Shown here: piece after piece, positions 12,996 through 24,066 of the stretch
Position numbering within the stretch: the first letter of the stretch is position 1
Layout: each line of letters opens with the position of its first letter
Notes under the pieces: model-generated
Database searches by the model: none
What the model was told of the DNA's origin: nothing
What the model saw: the letters and a program-made list of their open reading frames with translations, nothing else
Position numbers and translations under genes: made by a program
From: Dermatemys mawii
Taxonomy: Eukaryota > Chordata > Testudines > Dermatemydidae
DNA length: 64,000 nt
Direction: 5' to 3'
NCBI GenBank assembly: GCA_007922305.1
Contig: ML677366.1
Span: forward strand, 11,903,132-11,967,131

Positions 12996-13076
12996 TAGCC
13001 CCCAGATGCTGCAGTCCAGCCCCACTGTGACACACACAAAGTCAGGGGCCTTGCCCCAAAGAGTTTATAATTTAAA
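12996..13076 (-). repeat. degraded copy of the 8399-8516 repeat family
   Basis: 'agccccactgtgacacacac' and 'gccttgccccaaagagttta' match the order of the better copy at 8399-8516, in the same orientation. Confidence 0.45.
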
Positions 13077-13841
13077 GTTAAATGTAACAATTCCACTTTA
13101 AGCCTCTGGGAATAACTGATGATATAGACAAACGGACAGCTGGCTGCTCCATTCCCCCTCCCAAGGCTGCTTCCTCCCTTTGAGAAATTTTTTCTCTTCT
13201 TTTCATTTACCCTTTTTTCCTTCTAATTGACCAAATCTCTTCTGGAACTTTGGGTCTGTTTTTCCTGCTCTATCTGGGAAGCAAATAAGACAGATTTATG
13301 GCTCCCTGTAAAACCCCAGTCTTGTTTATAAATTGCTGGTGATTGATTAAGTAATAAAAATGCTTTTAAGACAGGGAAGTAAATCTCCCAGCTAATTGCT
13401 CAGTGCTTTACATTATAACCTTGTTACACTGCCTGCCTCACTGTGGGGCTGGACAGCTTAGCTATTTCTGTCTCACCAGAATGTCACACTGGAAATATCC
13501 CCCACAGCATTCTACTGTATCTTGACTGTTAAAAGACTGATCATTAACAGGTCAATAAGCAGAACTAGTGATATACCTGAAACTCAAGGAACAAATCTTT
13601 TCTTTTCAAAGTTGACTGCATGTATTCAGATGATTCCACAGAGAGGAACCTTGCTAAGTTCAATGCATGGCCTGGACAGAATTCAGCAGAAAGTTTACCA
13701 TGTACCTTTCAGCCTCCTCCTACCTATTCCACCTGGGTGACCTCAAGCAGAAAACTCCCACTGGTGCTGAATTGCATCCATCTTGCTACATGGATAAAAT
13801 GGAGACAAGCCTGGTGAGACTAGAATCGTTAAAATGGAAAC

Positions 13842-13961
13842 TACTTAGACTGGGAGCTCTTTTGGACAGGAACTGGTTTTATTCTGTGTTTTTACATCTG
13901 GTCCATGTCTGCGATCCCTAGGCACTACAGCAATACAAATAACACAATAATAATAATAGCC
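13842..13961 (+). repeat. LINE-like repeat end with (AAT)n tail
   Basis: Reads 'gactgggagctcttttggac', 'aggaactggttttattctgt', 'ctggtccatgtctgcgatcc', 'ctaggcactacagcaataca' and ends in AATAATAATAATA. It is the forward version of 8399-8516. The short tandem tail at one end marks the 3' end of a retroposon. Confidence 0.6.
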
Positions 13962-15622
13962 TGGGACACTTGTAAGCTTTTCATATGAACCCAGGCCTCC
14001 AGACAGAAAGGAAGAATTGGGCAGGACCTCACTGCATTCCCTGGGTTCTTTGGAATCATTCTTGCAGAGCTGGTAGCAGCTGCTGGCGCCCGAGAATGAT
14101 GAGATGAATGTGCATGAGCCCCTTAGAGCAGAGTCTGTCTGACGAGTGATATCCAATAGACACATGTCTTTGGAAACAAGTGCGCAGGGTGTTCAAGTAA
14201 CACTAGCAGAAATAGCTTCCAATTAATCAATCATTCACTTAATATGTCCAAGTCTGGTCTCATCTGTCCCTTCTTCTGCCCCCTTCTTCAGAGGCAACAA
14301 AATTAGACTTCCCAAAATAGCACCAAAGCAGCACGGAATATGTTGCAATATGGAGTCCATCGTATCTTTTCCTCAGCTCACTTGAGGGTCTTATCAATCT
14401 ACCGAGGACTGCTTTGCTGACAAGAAGCACCTGATTAACGCATATAAACGGAGTACGATTTCTGGCCTTGTATTCACACCCACAATGTTGTGAGGCCTTT
14501 TCCTTTTCTCACTGGCTTTACTCACATAGCTGTATGAGCTCCGGAGTTAGACGTACAAAGTGGGTTGACACACAAGAGTAGTGGACAGGCTAAGAGGAAT
14601 GTCTGTGCAGCCGGTGGGACAGAAATGGAGAGTTAGCATACACCCAGGAGCCTGGGCAAGATTATTTCTCAAATGCTCAAAGACTTGCCATCCTAAGGAA
14701 GGAAGAAAATCTTTGCATAACTCGGGAAGAAAGCAAAGGAATGCCAGGAAATAGCCTCAAGCTCTGAAATAACCTGCCACCAAATCAGAAACGGGCTACA
14801 ATGCTAAACAGACACAGGGGATCAAACTCCAGGACCCCCTGCAAAGCCAAGCATCGATTCTTCTGATGGATACTGTGTGCTACTGTCTTGTACATATCTG
14901 GCAGCACTTATGTAGCTTGTCATGCCCACGAAGCTTTTGAATCTGAATGTAAATCTGTACAGTCACGCTGCACAATTCAGCACAAGGATTTGTGATGTTA
15001 CGACACTTTTTTTAATGTCACTTTTCCCTGGGTAATCCGAACCTTCCGAAAATGGCACCTTTCGCTTTTTTCTTTATTCTACATCCCAGAGTACAGCAGA
15101 TGGGTAATGTGAAAGCCTCCCTTGTTTCCTTTTCACCCAAAGTACTGTACAGTAACTGAGAGCCTGATGCAAACCTCACTGCTTTGGCTGCAAAGCTGCT
15201 CTTTCACTTCAGCCCTTAGGGTAGCAGACATGGAGCCTCTGAATCGCTCCATGTAGACCAAGCTGGGCTGCACCATGCCACTTGCTTGAGTAGGGGTAAA
15301 TTTCAGGCATCGGCTGAGGTCCCTGATCTGTCCCACAGAAGCTCCAGCTGCACATAGAGAAAGAACCTAACAGGCTCTGAAAGTCAGACATGCTGAGTCC
15401 TGGCGCTTCACATCCCTTGCTACTGACACGTGCCTTGAATCTGGGTTTGGACTGGGCATGAGCAATTAGTACCCCAAATTCAGACCAGCCCTGAAGGCCC
15501 GAGTCAGCAATCAGAAAATTTCTTTGGCCTCATGAGCTACCTCAGAAGGTGAGGGAAGAGATGTGCTATTTTCCTTTTTTAAAAAATGACAATGCTGTCT
15601 CTTGAGTCTGTGTTGCCTCCCC

Positions 15623-15694
15623 ATTAATTATCTTGGCCAGAGGCAGGAGTTTGATTGCCAGGGCTGATTACAGTGTCTAAGGGGCTGATTGCAG
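15623..15694 (+). promoter_or_regulatory. cluster of homeodomain-type motifs
   Basis: ATTAATTA at 15623-15630 is followed by three related words: TGATTGCCAG near 15652, TGATTACAG at 15665 and TGATTGCAG at 15686. TGATT-G-(A)CAG is the binding style of TALE homeodomain proteins (PBX/MEIS). Three spaced copies in 45 bases outside any recognised repeat is suggestive but not proof of an enhancer. Confidence 0.25.
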
Positions 15695-16691
15695 GAGGAT
15701 AATTGCAAAGTCTAATGAAAGACTAAAAATGCTCAGAGCCTGAAACCCAAGTGGGGAAAATGTGCCCAGCTTCTGTTGGAGAGTTTGTCGGTGTGGGGAT
15801 AAACGGCTCCCTCTCAGAACACACTCTGCCTAGCTGCATGGGGAAGGTTCATCTCAGAAAACACCCAGCTTCCCTGTGAAGCCTTTTTGGGAGGGAAGGA
15901 CAGTCATTTAAGGGAGGGGGCTTGCTCACAGAATCCTATGCACGGCCATTCTCTCATAAGAATGATAGAGAAAATATAATTTCACATCTCATTACTATGG
16001 TGGGGAGTTCAGGAGGCATCAACTTTATTGGGTGGCTGGAGGACAGCAGCAGCCGTTTCTGATACCAAGGAAGCTGCACAATACCCTATCTCTCAGAGAG
16101 CAGGTTCCCACTGATAGTGGGGCTTCTTCCAATCTTCATCCCTCCTGTTCCAACCAGTCACTCTGCTTTTCCTTATTAATAGTCGTACTTCCAATACGCA
16201 AGCTAGCGCCTTCTGTGTGACCAGCCTAGACCCTGGGGACACGGGGACAGATGGGATGGTTACAGGCTGGCGTGATAAAACTTGGCTCTGACCAAGTCAC
16301 TGAGTGCAGAACACTTGCAGGATTCCACTTTACTTCCAGACTCTGGCCTCCCACATGCCTTTGAGCTACATGCACACAAATCACAAGGCTTTAGCTTGTC
16401 AGCGCTGGGTTTTCTTCCCCTTCCTCTGAATAATCATTAAATAAGAGCTTGAGCTAATCAGCCAGAGATTTAATAGGCTGCAAGAGAAAGTTTGGTTTTC
16501 TTAGCCCCTATCCAGTGAATGCTCCTCCATACAATGAAGCAACCTCTGTCAATCCCTTAGGCTTGAACTGCAACAGAGGAAGCTCAGACAACAATTTCAG
16601 GAACTAAGCCTGGCTCCAGCTACAGGATGTGCCTTCCACTTTCTCAACAGAAAATTAAGTAGAATTCACACCAGAGTGAGGGGGAAAGCAT

Positions 16692-16734
16692 GATATTTTA
16701 TTTTGTTGGCATTTTATTTTATTTTGTTGGCATT
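16692..16734 (+). repeat. 21-bp tandem duplication
   Basis: Two adjacent copies of TATTTTATTTTGTTGGCATT with a period of 21 bases. Simple local duplication with no apparent coding role. Confidence 0.7.
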
Positions 16735-17540
16735 GTGCACTTGTAATAAAAGTGCCTTCTTTAATAGAAATCAATGGTGACTTAAAATAGACAATAAATG
16801 TTGCAACATTAATAAAACATGCTACCCATTAAATTAGACTTTGCGGTCCAACTTGCACTGCGATTTACAATCTTCATTTCAATCCTTCTCAGGCTTCCAG
16901 TGGAGAAGGAAATGGCCTAAAACAGTTACCCTAGGAAATAAAATTAATACTGTTGCAGTGTAAATAAAATGCAACCGAATCTTTATGATTTCCGGACTCT
17001 GAGCACTGAGAAGACTCCTAGCTAAACGGAGTATGAAGGGCCCATGTGTGGAACTCAAGCACTGATGAAAGTTATTTCTAAGCAGCAGCTATTTAGAGTA
17101 TCAAAGAGTCAAAGGCTGCAAGCAGCAGCTGCAATGTGTCATGCATTATCCTCTCTGAACAACCTTAGTCCTTCATTAGTGGGTTTAAGGCCCCTCTTTC
17201 TGTGCGGCTGTGCTTTGTGACTCCACTCCCTACACTGTGCATACACAAGTAGCGTTATAGTTTCTAGCCACATGATTTTGGTCACTTCACATCCTTTTAG
17301 TTTTAATCCTTCCTGGCTTCAGGAGTTTGCACTGAGGACTTTGGGACAAATGCGATTCTCACTGCCACTAGAACTCTGCTGATTTACATGAAATTACTCC
17401 GGATATACACTGGTGTTAATGAAGATAAAATCTGGTGCCGGTTTCCAGAAAAGACAGGCATGTAACCGTGTGTGCAAAGAAGATATATATAGGCAGAAAA
17501 ATCTCTTTCTAAATGATGATCAGCTAACACTGTGGAGGTA

Positions 17541-17740
17541 AATGGTTATGCTGGGTCAGACCAATGGTCCATCTAGCTGAGTATCCTGTCTTCTGACAGT
17601 GGCCGGTGCCAGATGCTTCAGAGAGAAAAAACAGAACAAGGCAATTCTTGAGTGACGCATCCCCTGTCGTTCAGTCCCAGCTTCTGATATAAATCCATAG
17701 AGTACTCACTATTCCTTGGAAAGACTCACTGATGTATCCA
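17541..17740 (-). repeat. CR1 LINE 3' end
   Basis: 'gctgggtcagaccaatggtc' then 'catctagctgagtatcctgt' and 'ctgacagtggccggtgccag' form the reverse of a CR1 3' end also seen in forward orientation at 25740, 27290 and 37910. In the 25.3-25.8 kb copy this end is attached to CR1 ORF2-like sequence, which ties the motif to CR1. Confidence 0.7.
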
Positions 17741-17812
17741 GAGCTATTGGAGGAGTGAATCCAATAGGCACTGTGGCATGTCTGACATAATTTTTTTCTG
17801 ATCGGAATTACT

Positions 17813-18190
17813 TTGGATAATTTCAGTCCCCTTCTTAGACGATCCTTTGCAAATGAGATTATCTGCTATGACAGGACTACCCAGTTATCACTGTACTGCA
17901 CACTGCATGACATGGAGAGCCTCAAATCCTTCTGGTCCCAAACTGTAGTCCCATACCACCTGAGCTCAAGGAGAATCCCCAATGGCTATTTGCAGTACAA
18001 AGCTTGTGACACACAACTAAGCAATTCTGATGCCAGCCAATAAAAAGCAGTGGTAAGTACTGATGCTGACCAGCTCTTTTGGGGCGGCATCTGGAAGGAC
18101 CCTTAACATCCTCCAAGGCCCATGTTGAAGAGATTTCTGGTAGCAAACAACTTCTGAATCTAGTTGAAAAAAAGCATAACAAGAGCCCAT
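17813..18190. other. no recognised feature
   Basis: Unique-looking DNA between two CR1 pieces. No exon signal. Confidence 0.4.
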
Positions 18191-18194
18191 GGTT

Positions 18195-18478
18195 GGGTGC
18201 TGAAGCTAAACACATTCAGACTGGAAATAACACGCATGTTTTCAACAATGAGGAGAATTAATGATTGGAACAGCTGACCCAGGGATATAGTAAATTCTGC
18301 ATCACTTGATGTCTTTAATCCAAGACTACATATCTCTCTCAAATATATGCTATAGTTCAAACAGAAGTGATGGGCTTGATGCTGGAATTTCTGGGTGAAG
18401 TTCTATAGTCTCTATTGTTCAGGTGGTCAGGCTGGATGATCATAATGGTCTCTTCTGGCCTTAAACTCTCTTAATCTG
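18195..18478 (+). repeat. CR1 LINE 3' end, 5'-truncated
   Basis: The text 'cattcagactggaaataaca' to 'gattggaacagctgaccc' corresponds to the last part of CR1 ORF2 (FRLEI...NHWNQL in typical copies). It runs to the 3' end words 'ggctggatgatcataatggt' and 'ctcttctggccttaaactct'. It has several stops and no active frame. Confidence 0.7.
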
Positions 18479-18794
18479 TGTTGTAGCAACCTGGATGAGG
18501 AAACTAGCATGCAGCTAGACCACTGAAGTTGACCTAGTAACATCATATGCCAAATTTCCATCTAGTCTTTGACGTACGCTAGATTGCACCTGCAAAAGTG
18601 TCCGTCTGCGTAGAAAAACCTGACAGAGACACAGAGAGACAGGTTGTATCAGACAGTCATGCTTAAGTGCACATGACTGCTTGCATGTCAAAATTCCCTT
18701 TTGTAGATGCAATTAGTGGCATGCAAAAATGTGCATGCAAACTTGGAGGGTGGCTATAGGCTAGCTAAAAATTTGGCCTTATATTTTGGTAGCA

Positions 18795-18893
18795 GAATTA
18801 GCAGGAGTAAATCCAGACCTGGTGTATGTGGTATGACTCCACTTAAGGCAATGGAGCCATATTAGTTACAACAGGTCTAAATCTGGTCCACAG
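18795..18893. repeat. old dispersed repeat with internal symmetry
   Basis: 'ggagtaaatccagacctggt', 'gactccacttaaggcaatgg' and 'acaacaggtctaaatctggt' make a loosely palindromic unit. Similar words occur at 8745-8790, 17376-17443 and 36134-36182. Confidence 0.35.
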
Positions 18894-19040
18894 CATCACA
18901 GATGGAAATAGACAATAGGTCATCTAGTTCATCCACCTCTCCCCACCCTTCCTGTTCAGGAAGTGTATTTGATAGGTGCTTCTCCTGTCTATAATTTTAA
19001 ATGCCTCAGATGATAGCTTGTCATAGGAAGGGGCAGAAGC
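18894..19040 (-). repeat. CR1 LINE fragment, left part of an interrupted copy
   Basis: 'catcacagatggaaatagac' then 'aataggtcatctagttcatc' and 'atgcctcagatgatagcttg' follow the order of CR1 3' sequence read in reverse. The next expected CR1 segment appears only at about 19445, after an inserted MITE. Confidence 0.6.
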
Positions 19041-19051
19041 ACTATCTCATA

Positions 19052-19346
19052 GGATACATCTACACTGGATAAAAGACCCATGGCATGGCCGGGTCCAACT
19101 TGGATCAGCTGACTTGGGCTCAGGGGGATTGTGTTGCAGGGCTAAAAATTGCTGTGTAGACATTCGGGTTTGGGCTGAAGCACTGGCTAGGGGACCCTGT
19201 TCCCTCACAGGGTCCCAAACCGCAGGCTCCAGCCTGAACACAAATATATACACCACAATTTTACAGCCTCACAGTCTGAGCATTGCAAGCTCGAGTCTGC
19301 TGACCTGGGCCAGCTGCGAGTGTTTAATTGCTGTCAAGACATGTCC
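19052..19346. mobile_element. MITE with GGRTAYRTCT termini (PIF/Harbinger-like family B)
   Basis: The left end GGATACATCTACACTGG and the right end, ...AAGACATGTCC, are imperfect inverted copies. The inside ('agctgacttgggctcagggg', 'ctccagcctgaacac') matches a second copy at 37176-37459 and a fragment at 23536-23758. No clear target duplication is visible, so the superfamily is by analogy with family A. Confidence 0.55.
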
Positions 19347-19355
19347 TAAGAGATC

Positions 19356-19438
19356 TGATCTAAAGGCCTCAGAAGTCACTGGGAATCTTTCCATTAACTT
19401 TAATGGGCTTTGGATCAGTCACAGCTTAATGTATTTAA
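19356..19438. repeat. palindrome-like dispersed repeat (GATCTGATC ... GGATCA)
   Basis: 'gatctgatctaaaggcctca' is answered by 'taatgggctttggatcagtc', with 'actgggaatctttccattaa' between. A related unit at 21825-21863 plus 22059-22085 is the target of the foldback insertion. Confidence 0.35.
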
Positions 19439-19439
19439 C

Positions 19440-19730
19440 TTTCAGGAGGAGTTTCCTGGTACATGGCCCATATTTGCTTTTTATTAATTTAATCCTATTG
19501 CTCCTAGTTATCTTTGGACCACTCTAAATAATTTCTCTCCATTTCTGGTATTTACAACATCCCTTCTGATATTTGAAGACTATTATTATGTTCCCCCCAT
19601 TAGCATTGATTAGCCATGCTGGGTATTTTTAGCAATTGCAATCTTTCCTCATAAATCACACTCCTTCCATCTCTCTAATCATTTGTCGATCTTCTCTGAG
19701 CTCTCCACAATTTGTCCTCAGAATGCCTTT
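19440..19730 (-). repeat. CR1 LINE fragment, right part of the interrupted copy
   Basis: Segments 'tcctattgctcctagttatc', 'ctggtatttacaacatccct', 'atttgaagactattattatg', 'atctttcctcataaatcaca' and 'ctctgagctctccacaattt' are in the order of CR1 read in reverse. With 18894-19040 it looks like a single old CR1 split by later insertions. Confidence 0.6.
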
Positions 19731-20128
19731 TTATATTTTTGAGAACACACTTTTATATTTTAATTTCAAGTGGCAGGGGGATCATGGTAGTGATGGATAG
19801 ACAGAGCGAGTCAGCCTCTCAGAAGTATGGATGCAGGGCCCCGGGGTGTAATCCATCCTCCCAATGTTCAGGGCAATTTACACATATAACCCCCTTAGCA
19901 TCAAAGGGATCAAAGACTACAGCTTCTCACTGCATAGCAAGAGAACAGCGCTGTTCTTAATGTTTTAAACAAAACCCAAAGCCACACAAGTCACCCACTT
20001 TTGGGTATTGTTAAAAATTCTAACATGAAACCAACAGACTCTGTTCAGCAAAAGAACTTGCAGCAGTTCATAAAACTTTCAAATGAACTTTGGCTGCCTT
20101 ATGGATTTGCCCTGGAAATATGTGAAAC

Positions 20129-20256
20129 TAGGGCAACCAGATGTCCGGATTTTATAGGGACAGTCCCGATTTTTGAGTCTTTTTTCTTATATAGGCTCCT
20201 ATTACACTCCCATACCTCCTATTCCGATTTTTCACATTTGCTGTCTGGTCACCCTA
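20129..20256 (-). mobile_element. hAT-type MITE with 8-bp target duplication, copy 1
   Basis: The element runs from TAGGGCAACCAGATGTCC to ...GCTGTCTGGTCACCCTA, 128 bp with inverted ends. It is flanked by a perfect direct repeat TGTGAAAC (20121-20128 and 20257-20264). Eight-base duplication is the signature of hAT transposase insertion. Copies at 31389-31512 and 58818-58940 are in the opposite orientation. It is too short to encode anything. Confidence 0.9.
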
Positions 20257-20795
20257 TGTGAAACTGATGTATGTGAAATTCACAACCACACATGCTTTTG
20301 CATAGTCTGAACAAGCACAGCAAGTCCAGCTGCAGTTAGCTTTGGGGAAAGTTCAGACCCAGATCCATATCTGAACTATATAGCTTACCTGGGTCTGTGT
20401 CTAGTTTTTGCTCAAACTCCAGGTAAAACTCTGAGCTCCTGACTAAGTTTTATTTTGAGATTTCTAACACCAATGAATCACAATGGGACTCCTTCAAAAC
20501 AAAAGCACCACACACGTCACCCAACCCTAGAGCAGCCAATGTTCTATCACCCCGACCTCAACCTCAGTTCAGTGGATTAGGGTCAAGTTAATAAATACAG
20601 TCTGCTCCATATTTTCATTTTCCTTTCTTCCTCAAACAGCTGGAGGCTGAAAGCAGCCCTTTTTGTATTTTTCCTGTGGAGAGAAAAAAGCCCTCAGTCT
20701 TGCCTTTACAGACTTAAGTTATTCATCAACTGGAAATATAGACCACGCTATATGGCCAGGCACATTGTCAGTACAGCATAGCCAGAAAACATCCT

Positions 20796-21096
20796 GGCCT
20801 GGTCTACAGTAGGGGCGGGGCGGGGGTGTTGACCTAAGATACGCAACTTCAGCTACATAAATAACATAGCTGAAGTCGGCGCCTCTTAGGCCGACTTACC
20901 TGCCGTCCTCACGGCGGCAGCGGTTGGCAGTGGGCTTTCCCGTCGACTCCAGTTTGCACCTCTCGGCAAGCTGGAGTTCTGAAGATGACAGGAGTGCCCT
21001 TGGCGATTGATTTATCGCGTCTTAAAAAGACACGATAAATCAATCACCAATAGATCAATCACTACTCGCCGATCTGGCGGGTAGTGAAGACATACC
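20796..21096 (+). mobile_element. Harbinger-like MITE family A, copy 1
   Basis: About 300 bp with ends GGCCTGGTCTACAGTAG and GAAGACATACC. It contains a hairpin, GATTTATCG...CGATAAATC (around 21010-21045), that also marks the copies at 32062 and 56257. The right flank is TTA; the left flank does not match, so the target duplication is decayed here. Confidence 0.7.
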
Positions 21097-21824
21097 TTAA
21101 CTCAGGGTCGGTGTTCTCTGTTCAGAATGAGACCATGCACAAGATCCAAGTCTCTCTGCTTAGGTCAGCCTGTATAATGGACCCGTATGAGAACCTCAGA
21201 ATCTGAGACTTATGGAGCTCTGAGAGAATCTGGATCGGAATCCACTTCTGGGGAAGAATGTTGCAGCTCAGGCCCATCTCCAGACTAAAGGCAGATGGGA
21301 GTGTGAGGTTAGATGCTTTACAACACTTTTTTCCCCAGTCTGAGTATTGGTCTGTACTGGCCACCCACATGGCCCTGGATTTGCCCCCCAGCATTGCTCC
21401 ACTTTCTATTTAGAAATGAAGAATGATATAATGGGTGCTTGGTGCCTCAGAAGCTGACACAGCCACGAGATAATTTCCACTTCCATAACTTCACCTGAAC
21501 CAAACAGGATTTATGCATCCCACTCCTCATGCTGAGAGGAGAACAGCGAATGTCATCTGTCTCTTTTTTATAGTCTCTCTTAAAGTTTATGTCTTCAAAT
21601 ATGGTCTAGTTATGAGTTAACAGTACTGGAATGATCAATATCAGAGTCTGACTAGAGGAGCTGGAAACATGTCCGTAAAAGTTAAATTAGAATCATAAAA
21701 TGATTATGGGCTCCAGTTTTTTCCTCACTTGGATTTGGCTTGCCTGCCTGTGGGGAGCTGTTCACATCTGCACTCACTTTTTTGACTTTGGAGTCGCTTT
21801 GGAAGCACAAGAGGTCTGATCTAG

Positions 21825-21863
21825 TGCCCACTGGAGTCAATGGGAAGACTCCCAATGACTTCA
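21825..21863. repeat. target repeat, left half, with target duplication
   Basis: 'gagtcaatgggaagactccc' then CCAATGACTTCA, resuming after the foldback insertion at 22059 with the same 12 bases and 'gtgggcctcagac'. It is the dispersed palindrome-like repeat also at 19356. Confidence 0.5.
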
Positions 21864-22058
21864 AAAAGAACGAGGAGTACTTGTGGCATCTTAGAGACTA
21901 ACCAATCTATTTGGGCATAAGCTTTCGTGGGCTAGAACCCACTTCTAGCCCATGAAAGCTTATGCCCAGATAAATTGGTTAGTCTCTAAGGTGCCACAAG
22001 TACTCCTCGTTCTTTATGCGAATAGAGACTAACACGGCTACTACCCTGAAACCTCTCA
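21864..22058 (-). mobile_element. foldback element with 73-bp inverted arms
   Basis: Arms 21865-21937 and 21943-22015 are reverse complements over 73 bases with four mismatches, all transitions, around a 5-base loop (CCCAC). The element continues to ~22058 through 'gagactaacacggctactac' and 'cctgaaacc'. A 12-bp direct repeat, CCAATGACTTCA, sits on both sides (21852-21863 and 22059-22070), so the whole structure appears to have inserted as one unit. The sequence words ('aggagtacttgtggc', 'gcataagctttcgtgggct') belong to a highly repeated family of turtle-like genomes as I recall them. I cannot name its class. Confidence 0.8.
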
Positions 22059-22070
22059 CCAATGACTTCA

Positions 22071-23384
22071 GTGGGCCTCAGACGTAACCTCTTATTTTTA
22101 TGGTCCTGCGTTGGAAGCAGGATTTTAAACGTACTTTTCAGAGACGTGCTCCAAGAATCACAAACACGAAATCGAGACACCAGTCACGTGCTTGATCTTC
22201 AGGAGAAGAAAGCTGCAGCCAGTGACCCTGCTCTGTTTCCATATTCTCCCTTTGCTCCAGAACAGATGCAACTCCTCCCCAGAAAACTTTGGTTTACTGC
22301 CCCCTCTCGTGCTGGCTCAGATCTGTTAGAAGAAAAAGAGCAGGTTGACCCAGAGGCGGACTGATATGGAATTTTTTATTGTGATACTTGTTCCCCTGGG
22401 CTCAATTGTCCAGTAAGCACTGAATTAATTACAGCACACCCTTTTTGTTTAGGTTAGTATGTACACGCCTACATCCATTACAAACCCTTATTAAGTAATA
22501 GAAACACCCACCGTTAGTAAACCCACCCCTTTCTATTACTCAGAGCAGTACACATATCACTTTTACCTTGAAGATACTTTTTTTTTTTTGCAACAATTTG
22601 TCACCATAAACCTTCTTCTTCAGCAGTTCTCCAGGGAGGGAGAAAGGGGCAGTGAATAATTCTCAGCGCTTGTTTTTGTAGCTGGGAAAGGGAGGCACGG
22701 GAAGATAACATTCCTTTGGCCTTCTTTTACACAAAGGGCATTTCTTCTACAGCTGCATCCTTATCAGTCCTTACAAGCAACAGATAAGGAAAAAAATCTG
22801 CAACTTATGTATTAGACAAAGAAATAGTGAAAAATCTGCAATGTATGTATTTGACAAAGAAATACTGCCTACGTATGCCTTTGTCCCCTAACCTCGTGTT
22901 AGCAGCTTATTGTTATGCTTAACTCTTAAATATCCCAGCAAGCACCAGAGCAGATGGGAGAGGGGGAGGGAGGACAGCAGAGCCACAGCTGTGTTCATTC
23001 TCCAAACACCTATGCAGGAGGGAGTACTGGGGCATGCATCATCTGCTCTCCCCTCCTGCAGCAGCGATGATCGAGGGAGCACTAATGCAGTCACACAGGC
23101 GGTAGGGGGGAAGGCGTACTCTGCACAACCATATTAGGTGGGTCATAATCTGGCAGAACAAATACATATTAACAACAATATATCATTGTCTATATACGCC
23201 TTTAGAGATAGGTGTGTGCAGGGGGTGTGTGTGTGTGTGTAAGCAAATCACAGATTCACACACACATACACCCCAGTGGATGCCATTAACATCTCCACTA
23301 GTTTGCCTTTTCAGGTAAATAACATTATGGGGGTACTGTCAATATCTAGCTATGGTATTTCTATGGCCCACATTACCATAATAT
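22071..23384. other. no gene; short GT-rich patches
   Basis: No exon or named repeat. A short (GT)n tract is at about 23224-23240. The 100-codon frame at 22062-22364 has no domain. Confidence 0.4.
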
Positions 23385-23520
23385 CGGAGCACCTCAGATT
23401 CTTTAATGGATTTCTCCTCACACCCCCTGTGAGGTAGGGAAGTGCTAGTTTCCCATTTTACAGAAGGAGAACTGAGACACAGGGAGATCAAGAACACGTG
23501 GCAAGCCCCTGGGTCAATTG
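23385..23520 (-). repeat. MIR/CORE-type SINE
   Basis: 'tcctcacaccccctgtgagg', 'tcccattttacagaaggaga' and 'actgagacacagggagatca' are the reverse of the MIR core and tail. Confidence 0.6.
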
Positions 23521-23535
23521 AGCCAGGCACATGAG

Positions 23536-23758
23536 GTTCAGACTCTGGGGCTAAAAATAGCAGTGTAGACGTTCTTGCTCAGGTCTCTGAGACCTTCCCC
23601 ACCTCTTTGGGTTTTCAGAGCCCAGGCTCCAGCCTGAGTGGGAACATCTGCACTGCTCGTTTTAGCCCTGCAGCTGGAACCTCATGAGCCTGAGACAAAT
23701 GATCCAGGTTCTGAAACTCAGGGCTGCGGGTGTTCCTTTGCAATGTAGACACACCCCA
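23536..23758. mobile_element. fragment of MITE family B
   Basis: 'ggggctaaaaatagcagtgt' with 'agacgttcttgctcaggt' and 'ccaggctccagcctgag' match the interior of 19052-19346; it ends at 'gcaatgtagacacacccc'. Confidence 0.55.
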
Positions 23759-23913
23759 AGACAAGTGTCTTGCTCCAGGCTGCATGGAAAGTCTGTGGAA
23801 ATGCAGAAGACTGAACGGAGGTCCCTGGCTTGCACATAGCCACAGGATTACTGTCCTCCTAATACTTTGCATAGTGACCCCTATTCAGTAACAATAAGTA
23901 TTTGCCAAGGCAT

Positions 23914-23938
23914 TTGCAAAGACAATCACACTCTGTAT

Positions 23939-23981
<43 letters not shown>

Positions 23982-24066
23982 CATGCATGCATTTGTGCAT
24001 GTGTGTGTGTCTCTGATATGCTTACGTGTACACACACACACACACAGAGCGTGGTTGTCTTTGCAA
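23914..24066. repeat. (GT)n/(CA)n hairpin with unique-sequence stem base
   Basis: A (TG)n tract (about 23936-23974) and a (CA)n tract (about 24029-24046) are bounded by inverted copies of TTGCAAAGACAA (23914-23925 and 24055-24066), followed inward by ...CACACTCTGT and its match ACAGAGCGTG. The inverted pairing continues into the dinucleotide tracts, so the region can fold into a long hairpin or cruciform. Peptides rich in V/C or H/T read from it are artefacts. Confidence 0.75.

Larger units (their letters stand above)
13962..17540. other. unique DNA with candidate conserved non-coding segments
   Basis: No exon supported. A homeodomain-motif cluster lies at 15623-15694 and a 21-bp duplication at 16692-16734. 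Segment 16735-17010 is AT-rich and repeat-free, and could be a conserved non-coding element. Segment 17376-17443 has an old 'gatttacatgaaattactcc' repeat-like word. Confidence 0.35.

Noticed and set aside
16694..16800. Polyadenylation-like AATAAA words
   Set aside because: AT-rich region with many such words and no upstream exon; not evidence of a transcript end.
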